DNA of 17,839 nucleotides from Chryseobacterium sp. (GTDB taxonomy: Bacteria > Bacteroidota > Bacteroidia > Flavobacteriales > Weeksellaceae). The DNA lies in assembly GCA_017989575.1 (NCBI GenBank), contig JAGNPP010000016.1, positions 1 to 17,839 on the forward strand, read 5' to 3'. Positions 8,180-13,750 of the stretch are shown here, piece after piece; positions within the stretch are counted from its first letter, which is position 1; each line of letters opens with the position of its first letter. Below the pieces are notes generated by a model, which ran no database searches, was not told the origin of the DNA, and saw only the letters and a list, made by a program, of their open reading frames with translations. Position numbers and translations under genes: made by a program.

Positions 8180-8315
8180 TTTATAAAGATAGTTTTTTGA
8201 CTAAAAATAAAAAAACGGAAAACCGTAAAGATTTTAAAATCCGTGAAATCTTCAAAGAAGGACTTTCTCTAGATTGAAAATTAAAGTCGTATTTTTAAAC
8301 TATACAAAATATTTT
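8180..8315. other. Divergent sbcD / cupin intergenic region with palindromes
   Basis: It holds ACGG-AAAA-CCGT (8215-8226), the 12-bp self-complementary GATTTTAAAATC (8230-8241), and AAGATTT (8228-8234) paired with AAATCTT (8246-8252). Weak -7-like sequences face each gene (8184-8191 on minus, 8290-8297 on plus). The palindromes could be operator sites; this is inference. Confidence 0.35.
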
Positions 8316-8732
8316 ATGAAGGTAAAGCGAATAAAGGGCGATACAAGCGAAAATCCACACGAGGGAACAGAATCAATTCCTGCCATAAGATTATTCAGCA
8401 CAGAAAATGGACTTTCCAGCTTCGAAAGAGGAACAATTCCCACGCTAAAACCTATGAACACAAATACTTTCTGGATTAGCAACAAAACTGAGGAATGGGA
8501 GAAAATAAAACATCCTGCACCTCGAAAACAATATGTAGTGACAATCCAGGGAAAACTCAGATTTAAAGTGAGTGATGGTTCTACTTTTATTATAGAACCT
8601 GGAATTATTCTTCTTGCAGAAGACACAATTGGCGAAGGACACAGCTGGGAAATGCTGGATTCCAATGGATGGGAAAGACTTTACCTTCCAATTTCCGTAG
8701 GCGCAGAAGATTTTTTCACCAAAGAAATATAG
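8316..8732 (+). CDS. Small single-domain cupin protein
   Basis: This 138-residue protein (counted from ATG 8316) shows a cupin barrel pattern: HPAPRKQYVVTIQGKLRFKV, then DGSTFIIEPGIILLAEDTIG, then EGHSWEML. The PG turn followed by LLAED and a conserved GH is typical of an uncharacterised cupin group that binds a metal or small ligand. It has no signal peptide. The frame stays open upstream to a TTG at 8274, which would add 14 residues; I prefer the ATG because the extra residues (MKIKVVFLNYTKYF) are not cupin-like. uvrC begins 45 bases downstream with its own promoter. Substrate and role are unknown, and no enzyme partner lies next to it. Confidence 0.7.
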   Translation: MKVKRIKGDTSENPHEGTESIPAIRLFSTENGLSSFERGTIPTLKPMNTNTFWISNKTEEWEKIKHPAPRKQYVVTIQGKLRFKVSDGSTFIIEPGIILLAEDTIGEGHSWEMLDSNGWERLYLPISVGAEDFFTKEI

Positions 8733-8765
8733 CTTCAACTTTTCTCAAGAATCAATATCATTCCG

Positions 8766-8773
8766 TAAATTTG
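8766..8773 (+). promoter_or_regulatory. -7 element of uvrC (apparently leaderless)
   Basis: TAAATTTG matches TAnnTTTG and ends four bases before the GTG of uvrC at 8778. The -33 region (about 8740-8743) is a T-rich near-match. Transcription would start at or beside the start codon. Confidence 0.6.
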
Positions 8774-8777
8774 TCCT

Positions 8778-10568
8778 GTGAATCCCGACTTAGAACTTCA
8801 GCTCAAAACCCTTCCATCGGAACCCGGCGTTTATCGTTATTATGATAAAAACGACCAGCTTCTGTATGTTGGAAAAGCAAAACATCTTAACAAAAGAGTC
8901 CTCTCCTACTTCAACAAAAACCAGAATGGCTACCGAACCAGAATAATGGTTTCGAAGATTCACAGATTGGAAACAACCGTTGTGAACAGCGAATATGACG
9001 CACTTTTATTGGAAAACAATCTGATAAAAGCGCATCAACCTTTCTATAATGTAATGCTCAAGGATGACAAAACTTATCCGTGGATTTGCATCAAGAATGA
9101 AGATTTCCCGCGAATATTTCTGACCCGAACAAAAATCAAAGACGGCTCGGAATATTTTGGACCTTACGCCAAAGTAAAACCGGCTAGAGTTCTGCTTGAT
9201 ACAATTAAAAATCTTTATAAAATCAGAACGTGCAATCTGAATTTGGCACCATCGAAAATTGCAGAAGGAAAATACCGAGTTTGTCTGGAGTATCATATCA
9301 AAAATTGTAATGGACCTTGCGAAGACCTAGAATCTAAGGAAGATTATGACGAAAAAGTAGAAGCCATCCGAGGAATTATCAAAGGTGATTTCCGATTTGC
9401 CAAGAAATATTTGGAAGAAAGGATGTTTCGTTTTGCTTCGAATCTTGAGTTTGAAAAAGCGCAGATGATTAAGAACAATATCGAGTCTCTGGAGAATTAT
9501 CAGGAAAAACATACCGTCGTGAATCCAAGCATCGATGACGTGGATGTTTTTGGAATGACGAGTGATGAAACGGCGGCTTACATTAATTATTTTAAAATCA
9601 GGAATGGTTCAATCGTTCAAAGTTTCACAACTGAAATCAAGAAAGTTTTAGAAGAGACTGATGAAGATATGCTGGAGGAAGCTTTGGTGGAAATTCGTCA
9701 GAAATTTGATTCCACATCCAAAGAGATTTTGATTCCTTTTCATCTCGGTTTGGAAATTCCAAATGTGAAATTGATTGTTCCAAAAGTGGGTGACAAAAAA
9801 AGAATCGTGGAACTTTCTGAGAAAAATGCGAAAGAATACAGACTCGAAAAACTGAAGCAAGTCCAAATCATCGACCCAGAAAGACACACCAACCGAATAA
9901 TGGCAGAGATGCAAAAATTGCTTCATATGCCAGTTGAGCCAAGACACATCGAAGGTTTTGACAACTCGAACATCCAGGGAACGAATCCAGTTTCGGCTTG
10001 CGTCGTTTTCAAAGACGGGAAACCGAGCAAAGCAGATTACAGAATTTTTCACCCAAAAACTGTTGTAGGTCCAGATGATTTTAAAACGATGGAAGAAGTC
10101 ATCTATCGCCGTTACAGAAGATTGCTGGACGAAGGAGACGATTTACCACAATTGATTTTGATTGATGGAGGAAAAGGACAATTGTCTTCCGCAGTCAAAA
10201 GTTTGAAACTACTCGGATTGTACGGAAAAATCACAATCATCGGGATTGCAAAACGTCTGGAGGAAATCTATTTCCCAGAAGACTCGATTCCTTTGTATAT
10301 TGATAAAAAAGCGGAGACACTGAAAATCCTTCAACGTGTGAGAGACGAAGCACACAGATTTGGCGTGAAACATCACAGAACACGACGAACAAATTCGACC
10401 ATCAAATCTGAATTGGAACAAATCCCCGGCGTTGGTCCAAAATCCATAGAAATGCTCTTGACAAAATTGAAATCTGTCAAAAGAATCAAAGAAGCAGACC
10501 TTGTAACCTTGGAAGAAATCCTCGGAAAAGTGAAAGCAAAAGTGGTTTGGACGTTTTTTAATTCCTAA
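8778..10568 (+). CDS. uvrC: UvrABC excision nuclease subunit C
   Basis: UvrC makes both incisions flanking a DNA lesion after UvrAB has marked it. The 596-residue protein contains an N-terminal GIY-YIG-type nuclease (LPSEPGVYRYYD, LLYVGKAKHL, about 10-95), a cysteine cluster C-X8-C-X3-C (VCLEYHIKNCNGPC, near 174-187), a UVR segment (LEFEKAQMIKNNIESL near 223-240), an RNase H-like 5' nuclease with Asp395 (GFDNSN), Asp463 (LIDGGKGQL) and His526, and C-terminal helix-hairpin-helix repeats (IPGVGPKSIEML). The start is GTG at 8778, placed right after a -7 element; about ten residues before the LP..PGVY motif is normal. The stop is one base from the stop of a convergent gene. Confidence 0.97.
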   Translation: MNPDLELQLKTLPSEPGVYRYYDKNDQLLYVGKAKHLNKRVLSYFNKNQNGYRTRIMVSKIHRLETTVVNSEYDALLLENNLIKAHQPFYNVMLKDDKTYPWICIKNEDFPRIFLTRTKIKDGSEYFGPYAKVKPARVLLDTIKNLYKIRTCNLNLAPSKIAEGKYRVCLEYHIKNCNGPCEDLESKEDYDEKVEAIRGIIKGDFRFAKKYLEERMFRFASNLEFEKAQMIKNNIESLENYQEKHTVVNPSIDDVDVFGMTSDETAAYINYFKIRNGSIVQSFTTEIKKVLEETDEDMLEEALVEIRQKFDSTSKEILIPFHLGLEIPNVKLIVPKVGDKKRIVELSEKNAKEYRLEKLKQVQIIDPERHTNRIMAEMQKLLHMPVEPRHIEGFDNSNIQGTNPVSACVVFKDGKPSKADYRIFHPKTVVGPDDFKTMEEVIYRRYRRLLDEGDDLPQLILIDGGKGQLSSAVKSLKLLGLYGKITIIGIAKRLEEIYFPEDSIPLYIDKKAETLKILQRVRDEAHRFGVKHHRTRRTNSTIKSELEQIPGVGPKSIEMLLTKLKSVKRIKEADLVTLEEILGKVKAKVVWTFFNS

Positions 10569-10569
10569 T

Positions 10570-10977
10570 TTATTTGGCAACAGCAGTTGGTAAAACTTTT
10601 TTGTAACTATTTCCCCCAAAAGCGGTTTCCCTGTCCACACAATCATCATTTACGATTGTAAAAGTCAAGGTATCATTGGCGATTTGAAATTTGTACAAGC
10701 CTTCATCTTCGATATTGCAAGGGGATTTTCCGAGGATTTTCACCAATTTTAAACTACCTTGTTCTGTGAAGGAATATTTCATCTTCTCTACCAACATTCC
10801 CAGATAAAGTAATTCTAGGTCTTCTGTATTAAATTTAAAAATAACCTCGGCAGGTGTGGGAATACTTGCAATGCCTTTCCATTCTGTATTTGCAAGAGGA
10901 TTAGCCGTTTGTTGCGAGAAACAGAAAATGCCCGTTAGCAAAAGAATGGACGTAAATGTTTTTTTCATTGTTTTCAT
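10570..10977 (-). CDS. Small secreted protein, possibly lipocalin-like
   Basis: The product is 135 residues. It has an N-terminal signal peptide: MKTMKK, a hydrophobic run TSILLLTGIFCF, and a probable signal peptidase I site before QQTAN; the Cys in that run is not in a lipobox context. The mature part (about 110 residues) looks all-beta: NTEWKGIA at the start, then paired cysteines in SPCNIEDEGLYKFQI and NDDCVDR. A C..G.Y....L.f.....D.C..R pattern is seen in secreted lipocalin-like Bacteroidota proteins, but the match is weak. The start may be ATG 10977 or ATG 10968 (MKKTF). The gene converges on uvrC with one base between stops. Confidence 0.7.
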   Translation of the reverse strand: MKTMKKTFTSILLLTGIFCFSQQTANPLANTEWKGIASIPTPAEVIFKFNTEDLELLYLGMLVEKMKYSFTEQGSLKLVKILGKSPCNIEDEGLYKFQIANDTLTFTIVNDDCVDRETAFGGNSYKKVLPTAVAK

Positions 10978-11009
10978 AACGTTAATATTTTAAGTAATAC
11001 TAAGAATTA

Positions 11010-11031
11010 TTGATAATCAATCAATTATCAA
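11010..11031. repeat. Inverted repeat upstream of the secreted-protein gene
   Basis: TTGATAAT (11010-11017), six bases, then ATTATCAA (11024-11031) form a perfect 8-bp dyad. It starts 33 bases upstream of the 10977 start codon, a plausible operator position; no regulator can be named. Confidence 0.4.
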
Positions 11032-11110
11032 AGATTAAAATTACTAATTAAATAAATACAATGACAGAATTTCATTAATAATTTAAAATCAAAAATCAAT
11101 ATTGTTGCTA

Positions 11111-11142
11111 TTCGGAAATTCGGTCGTGAATCATTATCTTTG
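11111..11142 (+). promoter_or_regulatory. Promoter of the TPR-like membrane protein gene
   Basis: TTCG (11111-11114, one mismatch to TTTG), a 20-base spacer, then TATCTTTG (11135-11142), an exact TAnnTTTG. It lies 17 bases before the ATG at 11160, predicting a short leader of about 12 bases. Confidence 0.6.
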
Positions 11143-11159
11143 CAACTTAAATTTTAAAA

Positions 11160-11723
11160 ATGAACAAGTACATAAAATTCGTAATTGCTGCAATCATTAT
11201 CGCTTTGGGCGTTTACTTGATGTTCAACCGAAACATTGGCTGGGGCGTAGTTTTGGTGATTTTGTCTGCGATTCCAATTGCGCTTTTCTTCAAAAACGAA
11301 TATATTCTATTGGCTTTTTGGCAATTGAGAAAACAAAATATGGAAAAAGCGACCAAGTTTTTATCCAGCATTACCAATTACAAATCTCAACTTCACAAGA
11401 GTCAATACGGTTATTTCCATTATCTACAGGCTTTGACAACTGCTCAAGACCACCCAACGAAAACGGAAGGATTGATGAAAAAAGCGCTGGATTATGGTTT
11501 GAATATGAAGCACGACAGAGCAATGGCAAAACTTAATCTAGCTGCATCAGCACTTGCGAAAGGTAGAAAATCTGATGCTCAAAAACTTTTGGAAGAAGCC
11601 AAGCAATTGGATTCGGCAGGAATGATGACAGATCAAATCAAAATGATGAAAGATCAAATGAAAATGCCGACAATGCAAAAACATATGCACAATCCTCACA
11701 TGAGACAACGAGGAAAGTTCTAA
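11160..11723 (+). CDS. Membrane protein with TPR-like helices and Met/His-rich tail
   Basis: This 187-residue protein has two N-terminal membrane segments (about 5-22 and 26-44) with a short turn (NRNIGWG). The remainder is soluble helical hairpins resembling tetratricopeptide repeats: QNMEKATKFLSSI, QYGYFHYLQAL, EGLMKKALDYGL, and AKLNLAASALAKGRKSDAQKLLEEAKQL. The last ~35 residues are rich in Met, His and Lys (TDQIKMMKDQMKMPTMQKHM). Such an arrangement suggests a membrane-anchored scaffold facing one compartment (inference). The gene has its own promoter and a clear terminator, so it is a single-gene unit. I recognise no named family. Confidence 0.75.
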   Translation: MNKYIKFVIAAIIIALGVYLMFNRNIGWGVVLVILSAIPIALFFKNEYILLAFWQLRKQNMEKATKFLSSITNYKSQLHKSQYGYFHYLQALTTAQDHPTKTEGLMKKALDYGLNMKHDRAMAKLNLAASALAKGRKSDAQKLLEEAKQLDSAGMMTDQIKMMKDQMKMPTMQKHMHNPHMRQRGKF

Positions 11724-11734
11724 ATTACAAAATC

Positions 11735-11770
11735 AAAAGGGTTGAAACATTTTCAATCCTTTTTCATTTT
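11735..11770 (+). terminator. Rho-independent terminator after the TPR-like gene
   Basis: AAAAGGGTTGAAA (11735-11747), loop CAT, TTTCAATCCTTTT (11751-11763): a 13-bp stem with one G-T pair, followed by TTCATTTT. It lies 12 bases after the stop codon. Confidence 0.8.
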
Positions 11771-11781
11771 TAGGAGCCGGG

Positions 11782-11877
11782 AACCTGCTTGTAATTTATG
11801 CTGAGCGTAGTCGAAGTGCTATATCTTTTGCTCTTCGTACCTCATCACAAAAGGATGCCGTTGCAATCAGGGCTATG
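11782..11877 (-). repeat. Two-module extragenic repeat, copy B
   Basis: On the minus strand a left module (11877-11849, CATAGCCC...ACGGCATCCTTTT) and a right module (11829-11782, AAAAGATATAGC...ATAAATTAC..GC.GGTT) are separated by 19 unrelated bases. Copy A at 13518-13641 shares 26 of 29 bases in the left module and about 42 of 48 in the right. It lies right after the TRIC gene stop. Confidence 0.8.
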
Positions 11878-11887
11878 ATTCGGGTGT

Positions 11888-12520
11888 CTACATTTCTTGA
11901 TTACTTTCGTAGCCATAGAATTTCGGGATTCTCCAATGGTATTTCACCGCTAATGTTCTAATTGTCACAATCAGAAGAATTGTAAAAATTTGAACCAACG
12001 TGTAAGATAAGATTGAAAATTTAGACAACAACAAAAACGTTCCACCTCCAATAATACACGCCGTAGCATAGATTTCTTTTCGGAAGATCAATGGAATTCT
12101 ATTCAGCAAAATATCTCGGATAATTCCACCAAAACAACCGGTGATGGTTCCCAAAGTCAAACATATCAAAGGGTGAAAACCAAGAGTAAGACCTTTCTGA
12201 ATACCGATGATTGTAAACAATCCCAATCCAAAACTATCAAAAATAAACAGCGTTACTTTAAAGTTTTTCTCTATCGATTTGAAAATCATTGACAACACAC
12301 AAGTGGAAAGAATCAACACAAATGTCAAAATATCGACCATCCAGAAAACCGGAACATCCAATAACAAATCTCTCACTGTTCCGCCACCAACCGACGTTAC
12401 GAACGCTATAATCAAAACGCCAAAAGGATCCAAGCGTTTTTGCATCGCAGCAAAACTGCCCGACATTGCAAAGGAAATGGTTCCCAGAATTTCTATGATA
12501 AGATTGAATTGCTCGTGCAC
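11888..12520 (-). CDS. TRIC-type cation channel (UPF0126/YicG family)
   Basis: This 210-residue integral membrane protein has about seven hydrophobic segments. It shows the duplicated glycine-rich motif of the bacterial TRIC (trimeric intracellular cation) channel family: SVGGGTVRDLLL near 43-54 and CFGGIIRDILL near 128-138, each on a broken membrane helix as expected for the internal repeat. Members form homotrimeric K+/Na+-permeable channels in the inner membrane; their physiological role in bacteria is poorly known. The start is GTG at 12520. It follows xth by 68 bases on the same strand, possibly as one transcript, and the gap contains a heptamer tandem repeat ending ten bases before the GTG. 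A dispersed repeat begins shortly after its stop. Confidence 0.9.
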   Translation of the reverse strand: MHEQFNLIIEILGTISFAMSGSFAAMQKRLDPFGVLIIAFVTSVGGGTVRDLLLDVPVFWMVDILTFVLILSTCVLSMIFKSIEKNFKVTLFIFDSFGLGLFTIIGIQKGLTLGFHPLICLTLGTITGCFGGIIRDILLNRIPLIFRKEIYATACIIGGGTFLLLSKFSILSYTLVQIFTILLIVTIRTLAVKYHWRIPKFYGYESNQEM

Positions 12521-12530
12521 GGATTTTTAT

Positions 12531-12558
12531 AAATGATGATTGATAAATGATGAATGAT
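12531..12558. repeat. 7-bp tandem repeat before the TRIC gene start
   Basis: Four consecutive heptamers ending in TGAT: AAATGAT, GATTGAT, AAATGAT, GAATGAT. The next seven bases are a degenerate fifth unit. The array ends ten bases from the GTG at 12520. The same arrangement precedes xth. Confidence 0.8.
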
Positions 12559-12588
12559 AAATTACGACTGAATGAAATCAATTATCAT

Positions 12589-13353
12589 TTATACCTCTAG
12601 TTCTACCATTACCGGACAATGATCGGAATGTTTAACTTCTGGGAGAATTACCGCTCTAGTCATTTTTTCTTTCAAAGGTTCGGAGACGAAGTTGTAATCC
12701 AGACGCCAGCCTTTGTTTCGTGCTCGCGAACCAGCTCTGTAGCTCCACCAAGAATATTGGTCCGGCTGGTCATTGAAATGTCGGAAACTGTCTGTCAAAC
12801 TATTTTCATTCATAAATTTGGTCATCCATTCCCTTTCCATTGGAAGAAATCCGGAAGTGTTTGCCAATCCAATTGGATTATGAATGTCAATTGCTTGATG
12901 ACAAATATTGAAATCACCACTGATGATGAGATTCGGGATTGTTTTTCTGAGTTCTTTGATGTATTCTAAAAAGTCAAAGCAGAACTGCATTTTGAATTCC
13001 AATCTTTCGATGTTTGACGCAGAAGGAACATAAACGGAAATCACGGAAAAGCCGTTAAAATCTGCTCTTATGATTCTGCCTTCGTTGTCATAACTTTCGA
13101 TTCCGCAACCAGATTCTACGTGGTTTGGTTTCACTTTGGAGGCGATTCCTACGCCACTGTAACCTTTCTTCACCGCAGAATGCCAATAACTGTGATAACC
13201 TGCTTTTTCCAGACTCTCGATATCAATTTGGTCATTTCCAGCCTTGCTTTCCTGAATGCAGATGACATCCGGACTTGCGACATTGAGCCAGCCAAGGAAG
13301 TCTTTTGTAAAAGCTGCGCGGATTCCGTTGACGTTGTAGGAAATGATTTTCAT
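12589..13353 (-). CDS. xth: Exodeoxyribonuclease III
   Basis: This is an AP endonuclease and 3'-5' exonuclease of the exonuclease-endonuclease-phosphatase family, acting in base excision repair. The 254-residue protein (from ATG 13353) has SYNVNGIRAA at 5-14, the metal-binding Glu35 in IQESKA, SGDFNICH in the middle, YSWWSYR, RLDYNFVS and the terminal SDHCPVMVEL. All catalytic motifs are present. The frame is open 24 codons further upstream, but those codons cover the heptamer repeat and give no family sequence, so MKIISYNVNG is the true start. It lies upstream of the TRIC gene on the same strand. I see no convincing TAnnTTTG promoter before it. Confidence 0.94.
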   Translation of the reverse strand: MKIISYNVNGIRAAFTKDFLGWLNVASPDVICIQESKAGNDQIDIESLEKAGYHSYWHSAVKKGYSGVGIASKVKPNHVESGCGIESYDNEGRIIRADFNGFSVISVYVPSASNIERLEFKMQFCFDFLEYIKELRKTIPNLIISGDFNICHQAIDIHNPIGLANTSGFLPMEREWMTKFMNENSLTDSFRHFNDQPDQYSWWSYRAGSRARNKGWRLDYNFVSEPLKEKMTRAVILPEVKHSDHCPVMVELEV

Positions 13354-13362
13354 TGTTTTTAT

Positions 13363-13390
13363 AATTGATAAATGATGGGTGATGAATGAT
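13363..13390. repeat. 7-bp tandem repeat before the xth start
   Basis: Four heptamers ending in TGAT: AATTGAT, AAATGAT, GGGTGAT, GAATGAT. The array ends nine bases from the xth ATG, with a T-run/AT spacer like that before the TRIC gene. Confidence 0.8.
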
Positions 13391-13447
13391 TTTTCAAAGT
13401 TCGGGATTTTGGATTGAATGGTCAAAAGAAATATTGAATTCGACTTT

Positions 13448-13482
13448 TAGCCTTGTCAAGGTTCCAAACCTTGACAAGGCTA
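13448..13482. repeat. Perfect 16-bp palindrome (REP-like)
   Basis: TAGCCTTGTCAAGGTT (13448-13463), loop CCA, and its exact reverse complement (13467-13482). No U-tract follows on either strand, so it is not an ordinary terminator. It resembles extragenic palindromes dispersed in flavobacterial genomes (from memory). Confidence 0.8.
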
Positions 13483-13492
13483 ATTATTGAAA

Positions 13493-13669
13493 GGTGAAAA
13501 GAAATACCAAACCTCAACATAGCCCCGATAGGAACGGCATCCTTTTTTGCTTTTTGGGCAAATTTTGTTTGGATGACAAAACGTTGTAAAGCAAAAAAGA
13601 TATAGCCCTTCGACAAGCTCAGGATAAATTACTAGCGGGTTGGACTGGTGAAAAGAAGAACCAAACGTC
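13493..13669. repeat. Imperfect 23-bp direct repeats flanking copy A
   Basis: The segments 13493-13515 and 13647-13669 both run GGTGAAAAGAA..ACCAAAC.TC and agree at 20 of 23 positions. They bracket the dispersed element at 13518-13641 almost exactly, two bases away on the left and five on the right. Confidence 0.7.
13518..13641 (+). repeat. Two-module extragenic repeat, copy A
   Basis: The left module is 13518-13546 and the right module 13595-13641, matching copy B (11782-11877, minus). The 48-base middle differs from copy B and begins and ends with complementary arms: TTTTTTGCTTT (13543-13553) and AAAGCAAAAAA (13588-13598), with an inner TTTTGT/ACAAAA hairpin (13563-13581). The element can thus fold into a nested hairpin. 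No open frame of note is inside. Confidence 0.8.
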
Positions 13670-13682
13670 TTGCTCCCAAAAC

Positions 13683-13716
13683 AAAAAAGGCGGAAAAAGC
13701 ATTCGCTTCTTCCGCC
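13683..13716 (-). terminator. Rho-independent terminator of porX
   Basis: On the minus strand GGCGGAAGAAGC (13716-13705), loop GAAT, GCTTTTTCCGCC (13700-13689), then six T (13688-13683). The 12-bp GC-rich stem has one G-T pair. It lies about 35 bases past the porX stop. Confidence 0.88.
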
Positions 13717-13750
13717 CCGGTAAACCCAAATCAAATAAACTATGAAAAAA

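Larger units (their letters stand above)
13354..13750. other. Repeat-rich non-coding region between porX and xth
   Basis: This 397-base gap lies upstream of xth and downstream of porX. In order it holds the heptamer array, the 16-bp palindrome, a direct-repeat pair enclosing the two-module element, and the porX terminator. Short frames across it give no recognisable protein. It looks like a landing site for extragenic repeats. Confidence 0.7.

Noticed and set aside
12531..13390. CRISPR-like array
   Set aside because: The units are 7 bp, contiguous and without spacers, in two separate short tracts; no cas gene is present.
13518..13641. Insertion sequence or transposase remnant
   Set aside because: No frame in this stretch encodes transposase motifs and the element is only about 125 bases long; at most a non-autonomous element.
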